64,000 bases of DNA from Chitinophaga sp. XS-30 (GTDB lineage: Bacteria; Bacteroidota; Bacteroidia; Chitinophagales; Chitinophagaceae): contig NZ_CP043006.1 in assembly GCF_008086345.1 (NCBI RefSeq), positions 3,160,032-3,224,031 on the forward strand, read 5' to 3'. Positions 42,390 to 52,463 of the stretch are shown here, piece after piece; within the stretch, counting starts at the first letter, position 1; the number at the start of each line of letters is the position of its first letter. Under the pieces are notes generated by a model. The model saw only the letters and a list, made by a program, of their open reading frames with translations. It made no database searches and had not been told where the DNA came from. The position numbers and the translations under genes are program-made.

Positions 42390-43316
42390 ATGAAAAAAAT
42401 AATATGCTTACTGTCAATTACAAGTGCGTTTTTCACAGCTTGTTCAGATATGGAGGTTCCAGCTCCTGATGATTTTACAGTTTCGGTAGCAGCTGCTACC
42501 GCTAAATTAGGCGATAGCGTCAAATTTAATTTAACCGGGGATCCTGATAATATTGTGTTCTATTCCGGTGAGCGAGGGAGTGAGTATGACAAGCGATTTG
42601 ATTTCAATTCGAATGAAGGAACACTCGTTTTAAGATTTAGAGGAAATACAAGGGCGGGAGCCACGCTCCCGAGAAATATTTCTGTTCTTGTTTCTACCGA
42701 TTTTAATGGCGAGTATGATGAAAAAAGTGTTAAAGCGGCAAACTGGACAAATATTACGGACAGGGCCACTATGGCGGCAAATACAGCTACAAATGCAGAT
42801 GTTGCTTCCGGAGACATTAATCTTGATGATTTGAAGGTAGAGGGGAAGCCGATGTTTATTGCGTTCCGCTATCTTTCAGAGAATCCAACAACTACTGCAC
42901 AGCGGTATTGGAACATAGGATACCTGGAACTTGTAAATATGGTTCCCGGGAATGATGATTACTATATAACGTCAACTATGGCGGGAGGTCTGTTTAAGGT
43001 TGTTGAATTTGCAGGAGCTGATAACCAATGGACCATTAATACCGGACAAACAGCGAATCATAGGTTAATACATACCGCAAATCCAATTAATAAGGAATCA
43101 GATGATGACTGGGTAATAAGCACCGATTTTCAGGTGTTTCAAACTTATCCAGGGAAACCTGTTAACATAAAAGATATTACCCAGAAGGCGACCGCAACTT
43201 TTTCTCATATGTATGCTGAGCCGGGCATCTATAAGGCTACGTTCATTGCAATGAATGCCAATAGGGAGATTCAGCGAGAGGTAGTTAAAGAAGTGACTGT
43301 AAATATAATTCCATGA
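42390..43316 (+). CDS. DUF5017-type surface lipoprotein
   Basis: The 308-residue protein has a lipoprotein signal (MKKIICLLSITSAFFTAC), then SDMEVPAPDDFTVSVA, typical of DUF5017 proteins encoded directly after susD genes. The first part looks like an immunoglobulin-type or PKD-type fold (GDSVKFNLTGDPDNIVFYSGE). The middle carries a carbohydrate-binding-like region (IAFRYLSENPTTTAQRYWNIG). The end is a PKD-like repeat (ATFSHMYAEPGIYKATFIA). A role as an accessory glycan-binding protein is inferred from position. Its stop overlaps the next start by four bases. Confidence 0.82.
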   Translation: MKKIICLLSITSAFFTACSDMEVPAPDDFTVSVAAATAKLGDSVKFNLTGDPDNIVFYSGERGSEYDKRFDFNSNEGTLVLRFRGNTRAGATLPRNISVLVSTDFNGEYDEKSVKAANWTNITDRATMAANTATNADVASGDINLDDLKVEGKPMFIAFRYLSENPTTTAQRYWNIGYLELVNMVPGNDDYYITSTMAGGLFKVVEFAGADNQWTINTGQTANHRLIHTANPINKESDDDWVISTDFQVFQTYPGKPVNIKDITQKATATFSHMYAEPGIYKATFIAMNANREIQREVVKEVTVNIIP

Positions 43317-45376
43317 TGGATAAGCTAAAGCTGTTTTTAATAATTTCACTAACTGTTGCCAGTCTTGATTCGCTGGCCCAAAATGTGGGTGCCAGGCCCT
43401 TTGTTTTTGGGCATGATAAAGATATCCCCTTGGCTGCATCGGTAATAGGAGCGCCGGATTTTCTTTTTATGGACTGGGATGTTGATGGCGATAAGGATAT
43501 GCTTACAACAGGCCGTGGTGGCATCTCGCTTATAGAAAATATAGGGAGCAAGAAAAAGCCGAAGTTTAATAATGTATTTGAGCATGAACAAGTTTTACTT
43601 AAGGATGCGCGTGTAGGAAGATTTTTTTCCGTCATCCGGCATTCGGGGGTGAAAACCCAGCAAAACTTGACGTCTTTTATCGCTTTTGAGCGCCATCGTC
43701 AAATTAGTGATGCCGGTAAAAAGCAATTGGGACTTCATATGTTTATACCTGTTCGGCTTAAAGGCAAAACCACATGGGAGGTGATCAAGGCATTTGATCT
43801 GAAAGGAAAACCTGTTCAGAACTTTCTCGATTGTTGGATAAGTCCAACAATCGATGTGGCCGATTTAAACGGTGACGGTAAAGAAGATCTTATTGTAGGT
43901 ACTTCACATCCACGCATTGCCCAGCCTTCGCTAGATTTTGCTGCAGGGTTTAACAATCCACAAGCGTCATGGAACGCAAATGCCAGCCGCCTGTATATTA
44001 TGTATAACAGGTCTACGGCCGACAGTCTGATCTTTGATGAACCGCAGGTAATTGAGGCGGATCATTCGCCCGTTTCACCTTATGGTTTTCCATACCCCAT
44101 TGCGTTTGATATGGACAAAGACGGGTTGACCGATTTAATTGTCGGGCAGCACAAACCCGGTATAATGTATTTCAGAAATACCGGCACGAAGGAACAACCG
44201 GAGTTTAGCTTTGCAGGATTGCTTGCTGGTCAAAATAAAGCCCCGATACTTAGCATTCTTGCCATTCATCCCCGCTTTGCAGATCTGGATGGCGATGGTA
44301 ATGAGGAGTTGCTTGCAAGCACTTATTTCGGTTGTGTAGACAATATCCTGATGTTTAAGCAACAAAATGGGGGCTGGGTTCAACAAGGGCCTTTGATGAT
44401 GGCCGGCGATCAGAATAGTCCGGTGATGCCGCCGGGCATTGGAACGATAGAACCTGTTGATTGGGACGGAGATGGCGATACGGATCTGGTTGTTGGCTCA
44501 GAGCCAGCTGCTCCAAAAGTAATTATCAACACAGGTAGCAATGCTAAACCTGTTTGGGCCATACCAGAACCATTGAAATTTGTGGATGGAAGTCCGGTAG
44601 AGTATTACAGCATTGAACGTGGGCTAGGCTCGGTGTGGGGCCCAATGGAATGGTATTTTGAGCGTGTGCTCCCCCGGCTTGCCGACTGGGATGGGGATGG
44701 TATTCGGGATATGTTAACCGGTTCGATGGGCCTGCGGCAATTATTGCTGAAAGGGCGGCTGGTGAAAGGAGAACTTCGTTTCGAGAAGCCGGTAGTATTT
44801 GAAATTGATGGAGAACCATTGGCCGCTGCTCACAGAGTGCAACCAGCGGTTATTGATCTCAATGCAGATGGACATCTTGATTTAATTGCTATGGATGAGC
44901 GAAATGTGCTCAAGCTTTGGCCGGGAAATGGCACAAACAAATTAGAACAATCACAAACATTCCTTGACTATAATGGAAAACCTTTACAAATTAAAACCCG
45001 TATCCTGGATATTGGTCATGGCCGCAGTTCGTTTACAATGGCCGACTGGGATTTAGATGGCAAGCCTGATCTGCTCGTGTACCATGCTTTTGACAGGAAA
45101 CGGGGCGGTATTTTCTATTATCGTGCCTCAGACAAACCAATGCAGTTTGAAAAGCCCATCAAATTATCAAACCAGATTTCATTTCATAACGGAGGTATCA
45201 GTCTGTCTGATTGGGATGGCGATGGATACCTGGATATTTTTACCGGAGGCGATAATGGGCATATTCGTAAGCACGCTGTACCGAGGGGTAAACTCTTTTT
45301 ACTTTCAGGAAAAGACCTGCCGCTTCCGCCAGCAATTCGCAAACCAGAACCCACAACTGTAAAGATTAAACATTAA
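43313..45376 (+). CDS. Secreted VCBS/FG-GAP repeat beta-propeller protein
   Basis: The 687-residue protein has a signal peptide (KLFLIISLTVASLDSLAQ). At least nine calcium-binding loops of the FG-GAP type occur along the whole length: DWDVDGDKDML, DLNGDGKEDLIVG, DMDKDGLTDLIVG, DLDGDGNEELLAS, DWDGDGDTDLVVG, DWDGDGIRDMLTG, DLNADGHLDLIAM, DWDLDGKPDLLVY and DWDGDGYLDIFTGG. This predicts one or two calcium-bound propellers. Such proteins bind glycans or act as lyases in polysaccharide loci, and catalysis cannot be judged here. It is translationally coupled to the DUF5017 gene and 2 bp before the sialidase-like gene. Confidence 0.88.
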   Translation: MMDKLKLFLIISLTVASLDSLAQNVGARPFVFGHDKDIPLAASVIGAPDFLFMDWDVDGDKDMLTTGRGGISLIENIGSKKKPKFNNVFEHEQVLLKDARVGRFFSVIRHSGVKTQQNLTSFIAFERHRQISDAGKKQLGLHMFIPVRLKGKTTWEVIKAFDLKGKPVQNFLDCWISPTIDVADLNGDGKEDLIVGTSHPRIAQPSLDFAAGFNNPQASWNANASRLYIMYNRSTADSLIFDEPQVIEADHSPVSPYGFPYPIAFDMDKDGLTDLIVGQHKPGIMYFRNTGTKEQPEFSFAGLLAGQNKAPILSILAIHPRFADLDGDGNEELLASTYFGCVDNILMFKQQNGGWVQQGPLMMAGDQNSPVMPPGIGTIEPVDWDGDGDTDLVVGSEPAAPKVIINTGSNAKPVWAIPEPLKFVDGSPVEYYSIERGLGSVWGPMEWYFERVLPRLADWDGDGIRDMLTGSMGLRQLLLKGRLVKGELRFEKPVVFEIDGEPLAAAHRVQPAVIDLNADGHLDLIAMDERNVLKLWPGNGTNKLEQSQTFLDYNGKPLQIKTRILDIGHGRSSFTMADWDLDGKPDLLVYHAFDRKRGGIFYYRASDKPMQFEKPIKLSNQISFHNGGISLSDWDGDGYLDIFTGGDNGHIRKHAVPRGKLFLLSGKDLPLPPAIRKPEPTTVKIKH

Positions 45377-45378
45377 AC

Positions 45379-46515
45379 ATGCAGCGCAAGAGATTAATAC
45401 TTTTTGTTTTCCTGATATGGCCATTGTTCCATTTTGGTCAGAATAAGACAAATAAGGAAATCATCAAAAAACAAGTTTGCAAGACTACAGTATGGGCTGA
45501 GAATGAGAACAGGATGTTCGCTCATTTTGTATATGGACTTACCGCAACGGATAGGGGGACAATACTTGCTTTTGCAGAAGCCAGAATTGATAATGGTGCC
45601 GATGATGGCGCTCATCACATTGTGCTGAAAAGAAGTACAGACAAAGGTATCAGCTTTTCCGGGTCAAAAATTGTTGTAGAAAGTACACAAGGGCAGTCAT
45701 GGGCAAACCCTACAGTAGTGCAAGACCGGCAAACTAAAGAAATTTTTCTTTTCTATGCCTTAAACCATAAAAACGTAAGCACACAGGTGTATTTTAAAAC
45801 CAGTAAAGATGATGGGATCAGCTGGTCGGACGCTGTTGAGATTACTTCGTTGTTTACCGAAAATGTACACGAATGGACTTTTCACTTACCTGGCCCGGGA
45901 CATGGTATCCAATTGGAAGATGGCCGGCTCATTATTCAGGTATGGCATAGAAAATCCATTTCGTTTGCAACCAAAGAAAGACAATATGGCGTTAATTGCG
46001 TGTATAGCGACGACCACGGGAAAACATGGAAAGTTGGAGGCGATACTCCGGTGGGGGAACTCAATGAATCACAGATTGTGGAACAGGAAAATGGCGATAT
46101 TTTGCTTGTTGGCAGAACGGTAACAGGTAGTTCAAATTCGCATCAGGCTAAGGTGTGGAGCAGCGATAAAGGATTAACCTGGACACAGGCGATGGAATAT
46201 GACACTGCACTAGGTGGCAAAATGTGTGATATCGGTATGATCAGCTATTCTTTAAAATCCGGAACACTGCTAGTCTCCCAACCAACAGATCCTGAAAAAA
46301 GAATGAATCTGACCATCAGGCTAAGTACTGATGAGGGCAAAAGCTGGAAGGTAAATAAATTGTTGGAGGGAGGTGGGGCGACCTACTCAGACCTGGCCAT
46401 TCTCCCCGACAAAAGCATTGTTTGCCTTTATGGCAATGGTGGCACAAAACACATGCCGCAAAAGGTGTCATTAGCTCGCTTTAGCCTGGAATGGCTACTG
46501 CAAAACGGAGAATAG
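45379..46515 (+). CDS. Sialidase-like BNR/Asp-box beta-propeller enzyme
   Basis: The 378-residue protein has a signal-type N terminus (RLILFVFLIWPLFHFGQ) and five Asp-box motifs of the form SxDxGxx[WF]: STDKGISF, SKDDGISW, SDDHGKTW, SSDKGLTW and STDEGKSW. These define a six-bladed propeller of the sialidase (GH33) clan. ILAFAEARIDNGADD fits the Asp/Glu-containing strand near the active site. The classical YRIP motif is absent, so a related exo-glycosidase specificity cannot be excluded. It stands in the operon between the VCBS protein and the mutarotase-symporter fusion, which supports a sialic acid role. Confidence 0.8.
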   Translation: MQRKRLILFVFLIWPLFHFGQNKTNKEIIKKQVCKTTVWAENENRMFAHFVYGLTATDRGTILAFAEARIDNGADDGAHHIVLKRSTDKGISFSGSKIVVESTQGQSWANPTVVQDRQTKEIFLFYALNHKNVSTQVYFKTSKDDGISWSDAVEITSLFTENVHEWTFHLPGPGHGIQLEDGRLIIQVWHRKSISFATKERQYGVNCVYSDDHGKTWKVGGDTPVGELNESQIVEQENGDILLVGRTVTGSSNSHQAKVWSSDKGLTWTQAMEYDTALGGKMCDIGMISYSLKSGTLLVSQPTDPEKRMNLTIRLSTDEGKSWKVNKLLEGGGATYSDLAILPDKSIVCLYGNGGTKHMPQKVSLARFSLEWLLQNGE

Positions 46516-46552
46516 CTAAAGAGCATATTTAAAATTCAATCCCGAATCAACT

Positions 46553-49285
46553 ATGACATTGTCACCATATAAACCTATCAATTTACAAAGCATTAAAACT
46601 ACCGGCGAGTATTTATTATCAGGACCTGGATTCAAATTTATTTGCGGGCTATTAATATTTTCACTGAAGTTCAGCTTCTTCTCTGTTGCTCAGGAAGTTT
46701 CTTCACATGTTGAATGGAGAAAACTTGGATATCTTCCACAAAACAATAGTGCTCATAAATCAGCTGGCGTCGCTGCACATTTTTCCGGAATTCATAATGA
46801 TGTCTTGATCATGGCCGGTGGTACCAATTTCTTATCCGGAGGTAATCCATGGGATGGGGGTATTAAAAAATGGCATGATGAGATCTATGTGCTTGAAAAA
46901 GCGGGAAAGGAATACCAATGGCTTAATGCTAAACTGAAACTGCCGGTTGCCCTGGCTTATGGTGCATCGGTAAGTACAAACAGGGGGCTTTTATGCATTG
47001 GCGGAACAGATAGCATTTCTTATAAGGCTAACACTTTTTTACTAAAGTGGAATAAGGATAAACAAGCCGTTGAATATGAAGCCTTGCCCGATATGCCAGT
47101 TCGCCTGGCCTATACCGCTGCCGTAATAATGAATGGAAGTATATATGTAGCTGGTGGGCAGGAACAACCGAATGGTGAACCTGCACGATATTTTCTAAGA
47201 CTGGATTTAAATAATTATGGTAAGCAAACCCTGAAGTGGGAGCAATTAGAATTGTTGCCCGGGGTAGGTAGAACGATGCCGGTATTGGCAGTACAGCATA
47301 ATGGGACTAATGATTGCATCTATTTATTTAGTGGAAAAGGCAAGGTAAATAATAGCGAGGTGCTTTTACATGATGCCTATACTTATAATCCCAAAACCTT
47401 AAAGTGGAGAAAACTTCGTGATATACAACTAAAGGGGCAGCGTTTAAGATGTCTGACAGGGGCTGCATCTATTTCAGTAGGGCTAAACCATATTCTGGTT
47501 TTTGGAGGTGCAGATAGTGAAGGCCACAGGGTGTTTAGAAAGACATTAGCAGATTTTAATGCCGCTAAAGACCCCGGGAAAAAAGAAGCGTACCGTGATA
47601 AACTGAATGAAATCAGCAATACACATGAAGGGTTCTCAAGAGATGTATTGGCATATCATACATTAACAGACAAATGGACTAAAGTAGGCGAGTTTTCAGC
47701 ATCCTTGCCAGTGCTTACCCAGGCATCAAACTGGAATGGTAATATCGTCTTTCCGGGAGGTGAGATCGCTCCGGCAAAACGCTCTGCTGAAATATGGCAG
47801 GCTCGTATGATATCCAAAGAATCGTCGGTATTGGACGGGTGGGATTATTTGCTGATCGGAGCGTACTTTTTAGCGATCTTTTACATTGGCTATAAGTACA
47901 AAAAAAATATTAATACCACAAATGATTATTACAAGGCAGGGAACAGGATACCTGGATGGGCTTCCGGAGTAGCTATTTTTGGAACCTTATTAAGTGCTAT
48001 TACCTTCCTGACCACCCCTGCCAAAACCTATAATGAAAGCTGGTTGTATTTTTTGCCAACTATCAGTAGCCTGGTAGTCGCACCATTTGTTGTTTTATTC
48101 ATCATCCCGGTATATTTTAAACTGGATGTAACTACTGCTTATGAATATCTTGAAAAGAGATTCAGTTCCTTGATCCGGATCATTGGAAGCTTGAGTTTTC
48201 TGTTTTTTCAGGTGGCTAAATTCGGTGTAATGTTATTGCTTCCTTCATTGGCTATCGCTGCGATAACGGGAATTGATGTAATGACATGTATACTGGTGAT
48301 AGGCTTGTTTTCGACAGTTTATGGAACCTTGGGAGGAATTGAGGCCGTGGTATGGACTGAGGTGCTGCAGGTTTTTGTATTTCTATTAGCAGCAGTGCTA
48401 AGTATTTTGGTTGTTGTGCTGAAATTGGATGGCGGTTTGGGCGAAATCATCACCATCAACAATAATTTTGACAAGTTTGAATTTATAAATTGGGATTTCA
48501 GTTTTTCTGAAATTACAGTTTTTGTAGCGATTACGTATTGGATAGGAGGCGGATCAGTTCCTTACATATCTGATCAGACCGTTATTCAAAAATATTTAGT
48601 CACTAAAGACATCAAAAGTGCTACCAGGGGAGTGTGGATAAACGGCATTTTAATTTTGGTGTCCTCTGTACTGTTTTTTGCTATAGGCAGTGCTTTATTT
48701 GCTTATTATTATTCCTTCCCTGAAGCCTTGAACCCAACCTTGCCAACACAGGAATCTATATATCCATGGTTTATTGTCAACGAACTTCCATCAGGGGTAA
48801 GGGGTGTGGTTGTTGCAGGAATATTTGCTGTTGCCATGTCTACTATTAGCAGTACCATGAATAGTATGTCTGCTACGGTAGTTACAGATTATGTACGCTT
48901 TTACAAACTGTTGCCGAAACGACAGCTTTTTATGGCAAAGGGAGTGTCCGCTGCTTTTGGAGTGATTGGTACTCTTCTGGCCGTTATCATGTTTGTGTAT
49001 GAAGTAGGGTCTTTATGGGATATGATCAGAAGATTAACGGGGTTGCTTACAGGAGGACTGGCCGGCCTTTTTCTATTGGGAATCTTTACCAAAAGGGTAA
49101 AGCACACTGCCGCCCTGATAGGTTATATAGCCAGTGCAATAATTCTCTTCTATGTTAGTAAATATACAGCGGCTCATTTTATGGTGTATAGTTTAACGGG
49201 GATGCTTTCCTGTTTTATTGCAGGATATATAGCCAGTTTTTTAGTTGACGGCAAGCATAACAGTAAAGAAATCGAACAAGTTTAA
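46553..49285 (+). CDS. Fusion of N-acetylneuraminate mutarotase-like Kelch propeller and sodium:solute symporter
   Basis: The 910-residue protein has an N-terminal segment with one hydrophobic helix. A Kelch propeller of the cyclically permuted mutarotase (NanM-like) family follows at about 53-425. It carries the family markers IMAGGTNFLSGGNPWDGGIK and KKWHDEIYVLE and repeated GG-containing strands. From about 430 to 900 it is a sodium:solute symporter with about 13 helices (DYLLIGAYFLAIFYIGY, NDYYKAGNRIPGWASGVAIFG, YISDQTVIQKYL, AVAMSTISSTMNSMSATV). The propeller would face the periplasm, converting the alpha anomer of freed sialic acid to the beta form next to the transporter. The joining of the two functions is directly seen; the substrate is inferred. 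Confidence 0.85.
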   Translation: MTLSPYKPINLQSIKTTGEYLLSGPGFKFICGLLIFSLKFSFFSVAQEVSSHVEWRKLGYLPQNNSAHKSAGVAAHFSGIHNDVLIMAGGTNFLSGGNPWDGGIKKWHDEIYVLEKAGKEYQWLNAKLKLPVALAYGASVSTNRGLLCIGGTDSISYKANTFLLKWNKDKQAVEYEALPDMPVRLAYTAAVIMNGSIYVAGGQEQPNGEPARYFLRLDLNNYGKQTLKWEQLELLPGVGRTMPVLAVQHNGTNDCIYLFSGKGKVNNSEVLLHDAYTYNPKTLKWRKLRDIQLKGQRLRCLTGAASISVGLNHILVFGGADSEGHRVFRKTLADFNAAKDPGKKEAYRDKLNEISNTHEGFSRDVLAYHTLTDKWTKVGEFSASLPVLTQASNWNGNIVFPGGEIAPAKRSAEIWQARMISKESSVLDGWDYLLIGAYFLAIFYIGYKYKKNINTTNDYYKAGNRIPGWASGVAIFGTLLSAITFLTTPAKTYNESWLYFLPTISSLVVAPFVVLFIIPVYFKLDVTTAYEYLEKRFSSLIRIIGSLSFLFFQVAKFGVMLLLPSLAIAAITGIDVMTCILVIGLFSTVYGTLGGIEAVVWTEVLQVFVFLLAAVLSILVVVLKLDGGLGEIITINNNFDKFEFINWDFSFSEITVFVAITYWIGGGSVPYISDQTVIQKYLVTKDIKSATRGVWINGILILVSSVLFFAIGSALFAYYYSFPEALNPTLPTQESIYPWFIVNELPSGVRGVVVAGIFAVAMSTISSTMNSMSATVVTDYVRFYKLLPKRQLFMAKGVSAAFGVIGTLLAVIMFVYEVGSLWDMIRRLTGLLTGGLAGLFLLGIFTKRVKHTAALIGYIASAIILFYVSKYTAAHFMVYSLTGMLSCFIAGYIASFLVDGKHNSKEIEQV

Positions 49286-49297
49286 TTAGTAAATGAG

Positions 49298-50629
49298 ATG
49301 ATCGAAAAAGGAAATTTTATAATAGAACCTTCTAAACAGGTACCGGTAATTTTTAAGGTCGATGTGGTGGTTTGTGGTGGTGGTCCTTCTGGTTTTATCG
49401 CCGCAATTGCAGCGGCAAGGAACGGCGCAAAAACTTTGCTTTTGGAGCATTATGGTTTTTTAGGAGGGATGGCGACCGCGGGACTGGTGGGGCCTATCAG
49501 CAAGTTCAATTTTAAGAATACCCGTATTGTTTCCGGCATACCAGAAGAATTTATAGAAGAAATGGCGATAAGGGATGGTGCAATAATAGATCTGCCAAGT
49601 GGGAATGTACCTTATGATCCCGAAATATATAAATATGTAGCGATGAAGATGGTTGAGGAGGCTGGAGTGCAGATACTCTTTCATTCCAGGGTTGTGGATT
49701 GTATATCTGATGTTGACATACCGGAGGAACTTACACATGTAGTGATCGAAAACAAATCAGGAAGGCAAGCTATTGCGGCTAACTATTTTATTGATTGTAC
49801 AGGAACCGGGGATCTGGTATCCCGGAGTAAATTGCCTTGGGAAATGCGCAACAATCGTGGTGGTGAACTGCAACCGCTGTCACTCTATTTTCGGCTCGGT
49901 GGTGTTGATACCCAAGCGTTTAACCTTCTTATGGCACATGATGGTGTGAAATATGCCAGTGTGGAATTAAAAGAACTGCTGAACAAAGAAGTTGAGGCAG
50001 GCAGACTTTCCAATTTTGGAGGTCCTTGGGCGGTTCATGGCAGCACACTAAGAGCAGGCCAGCTCTCGGTAAACGCCACGCGGTTTAGCGGGAATGCAGC
50101 CGATGGCAATGATGTGTCGAAGGCCGAACAGGAGTTGCGAAAAGATGTGATGAAAATTGTTGAGGTTTTCAAAGAGCAGATCCCCGCAATGAAAGATGCC
50201 TATTTGCTGGATACTGCTACGCAGGTGGGTATACGCGAAACAAGAGGGATTATCGGGCTTTATACTATGACTATGGAAGATATCCTGCAGCCCAAAGGCT
50301 TCGAAGACACTGTAGCTTATGGAGGTCATCCTGTAGATATACATCGGGCTTCGGATAGTAAACAGGAAGTTAGTTTTCTTCAGAAACCTTATCCCATTTC
50401 TTACCGGTCGCTTGTGCCAAAGGGAGCTACCAATCTGCTGGTTGCAGGCGGATGCCTTTCTGCTACGCACGAAGCATTTGCATCGATAAGGGTACAGGCT
50501 CAATGTATGGCATTAGGGCAAGCGGCTGGGACTGCGGCCGCACTATGCAATAGAGAAAATATTGGTGTTGCTGAACTGGACGGGAAATTGTTGCGGGAAG
50601 AGTTAAGGCGGCAAGGAGCCATCGTATGA
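49298..50629 (+). CDS. FAD-dependent oxidoreductase (PF12831-type)
   Basis: The 443-residue protein has an N-terminal dinucleotide-binding motif VVVCGGGPSGFIAAIAAARNGAKTLLLE at residues 25-52. It then shows HYGFLGGMATAGLVG, typical of the FAD_oxidored family. A second FAD contact lies near the C terminus (NLLVAGGCLSATHEAFASIRVQAQCMALGQAAGTAAALC). Members occur in sugar-degradation loci and oxidise or isomerise sugar-derived compounds. The substrate is unknown. The start is 12 bp after the symporter stop, so it belongs to the same operon. Confidence 0.9.
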   Translation: MIEKGNFIIEPSKQVPVIFKVDVVVCGGGPSGFIAAIAAARNGAKTLLLEHYGFLGGMATAGLVGPISKFNFKNTRIVSGIPEEFIEEMAIRDGAIIDLPSGNVPYDPEIYKYVAMKMVEEAGVQILFHSRVVDCISDVDIPEELTHVVIENKSGRQAIAANYFIDCTGTGDLVSRSKLPWEMRNNRGGELQPLSLYFRLGGVDTQAFNLLMAHDGVKYASVELKELLNKEVEAGRLSNFGGPWAVHGSTLRAGQLSVNATRFSGNAADGNDVSKAEQELRKDVMKIVEVFKEQIPAMKDAYLLDTATQVGIRETRGIIGLYTMTMEDILQPKGFEDTVAYGGHPVDIHRASDSKQEVSFLQKPYPISYRSLVPKGATNLLVAGGCLSATHEAFASIRVQAQCMALGQAAGTAAALCNRENIGVAELDGKLLREELRRQGAIV

Positions 50630-50759
50630 CAATTTCAGTTTACAATGGGTATTGGAAGTTTAGAATAGCATGCAGTTGAAGTTCAGAAAATTTGCTGATT
50701 TCGACCCTGAATAGGGAAGACCAGGTTACAGGTTTATGTTACTTTTTTTAAAAAATAAA

Positions 50760-52358
50760 ATGAAAATTATTAAAACGTGCCTTATGCTTGTGCTGATTAT
50801 TGCATCAGGCAGCTTTGAAATACTGTCAGCTCAGGGAAAAACCCGGCCTAACATCATTTTGATTCTCGCAGATGATATGGGTTATTCGGATATTGGCAGT
50901 TTCGGATCGGAAATCAGCACGCCAAATATTGATAAGCTTGCTTCATCCGGAGTTAAATTGTCTCAGTTCTATAATTCCGCCCGTTGTTGTCCTACAAGGG
51001 CTTCTCTCTTGACTGGAGTTTCACCCCACATGGCCGGTATTGGCTGGATGACATCAGACCGCCAACAACCTGGTTATAGAGGAGAGTTAAATAATGAATG
51101 TGTTACTATAGCACAAGTATTAAAGACGGGTGGTTATGCTACTTATGCTTCAGGGAAGTGGCATGTAACAGGCGAGACCAAATATAATGGAGACAAGAAA
51201 AACTGGCCGTTGCAGCGAGGTTTTGATCAATATTTTGGTATTATTCCGGGAGCTGCTAATTATTTCAACCCTGCAGGGCTAACCTCAGGTAACAATAAGA
51301 TAACTGCCGGGAAGGATTTTTATCTTACGGACGCTATTGCAGATACCGCTGTAAAGTACATCAACATGCATGCTAAAAGAAAGAAAAGCGAACCCTTTTT
51401 TATGTATGTAGCCTTCAACGCACCACATTGGCCTCTTCATGCTAAACCTGAAGACATCAAAAAATACGAAGACAGGTACCTGGCAGGGTGGGAGGAGATC
51501 AGGGCGCAACGCTATGCAAAACAGTTGAAACTTGGCTTGTTTGATCCTTCAGTAAAACTGAGCTTAAAAGACAATAAAATTCCCGATTGGAACAGCCTTT
51601 CTGCAGCAGATAAAAAACTTTGGGCAAAACGTATGGCCATCTATGCTGCCCAGATTGATTGCATGGATCAAGGTATTGGACGTATACTGAATGAACTGGA
51701 AAAAGAGAAAATGACAGAAAATACACTAATTGTGTTTTTGTCTGATAATGGCGGATGTGCCGAAGATATTGAACGAGGTGAGGATAAAACTTTAGAAGGT
51801 CTTGGTACTGCGCAAAGCTACCAGAGTTATCGTATCAATTGGGCCAACACCAGCAATACCCCATTTAAGCTATATAAACATTATGTACACGAGGGAGGGA
51901 TCTCTACACCTTTCATTGCCAGCTGGCCCAATGTTATAAAACCAATCCAACAAGTAATCAGTACGCCGGCAAGTATTATCGATATTATGCCTTCATTTGT
52001 TGAGGCATCAGGCACCACTTATCCAACAAGGTATAAAAACACGATAATTCATCCAACTGCAGGAAAAAGTCTGATAGCATTATTCTCAGGCAAAAAATTG
52101 GAAGAGAGACCGTTGTTTTGGGAACATGAGGCAAACCGGGCAATAAGATACCAAAATTGGAAACTTGTATCGAAAGCAAAAAAACAGCCTCCTTTTGTCG
52201 GGGTTTGGGAGTTGTATGACATCACCAGGGATAGGTCGGAGACCATCGATTTATCAAAAAAATATCCTGAAGTAGTAGAAGATCTTGCATCAATGTGGGA
52301 TAGCTGGGCAAAGAATAACCGGGTTTATCCTTTGCGTCCCCCCAAAGTAGAAAAATGA
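50760..52358 (+). CDS. Type I arylsulfatase (S1_4-like)
   Basis: The protein of about 532 residues has a signal peptide (MKIIKTCLMLVLIIASGSFEILSAQ). The metal site is in NIILILADDMGYSDIGSFG. The formylglycine motif CCPTRASLLTG lies near residue 78, where the first Cys is modified. GKWHVTGE and the later VFLSDNGGCAEDIERGE carry other active-site residues. It hydrolyses sugar sulfate esters in the periplasm. The frame extends eight codons upstream to 50736, but Met at 50760 begins the signal peptide. Together with the sulfatase at the other end of the locus it implies a sulfated glycan. No maturase gene is in the window. Confidence 0.93.
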   Translation: MKIIKTCLMLVLIIASGSFEILSAQGKTRPNIILILADDMGYSDIGSFGSEISTPNIDKLASSGVKLSQFYNSARCCPTRASLLTGVSPHMAGIGWMTSDRQQPGYRGELNNECVTIAQVLKTGGYATYASGKWHVTGETKYNGDKKNWPLQRGFDQYFGIIPGAANYFNPAGLTSGNNKITAGKDFYLTDAIADTAVKYINMHAKRKKSEPFFMYVAFNAPHWPLHAKPEDIKKYEDRYLAGWEEIRAQRYAKQLKLGLFDPSVKLSLKDNKIPDWNSLSAADKKLWAKRMAIYAAQIDCMDQGIGRILNELEKEKMTENTLIVFLSDNGGCAEDIERGEDKTLEGLGTAQSYQSYRINWANTSNTPFKLYKHYVHEGGISTPFIASWPNVIKPIQQVISTPASIIDIMPSFVEASGTTYPTRYKNTIIHPTAGKSLIALFSGKKLEERPLFWEHEANRAIRYQNWKLVSKAKKQPPFVGVWELYDITRDRSETIDLSKKYPEVVEDLASMWDSWAKNNRVYPLRPPKVEK

Positions 52359-52376
52359 ATAAATATGGAAATATGG

Positions 52377-52403
52377 AGGCCGCCAACACTTGAATGGTGG
52401 CCT
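52377..52403 (+). terminator. Weak hairpin after the arylsulfatase gene
   Basis: AGGCCGCCA and TGGTGGCCT pair with one G-T around a 9-nt loop, 19 bp after the stop. The T-run (TATATGTTTT) is imperfect. It may attenuate or end the transcript. Confidence 0.4.
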
Positions 52404-52463
52404 GGATATATGTTTTGATCATTACCTATACGTCTTGTTTAACCACTTATAAATTTCACTGAT

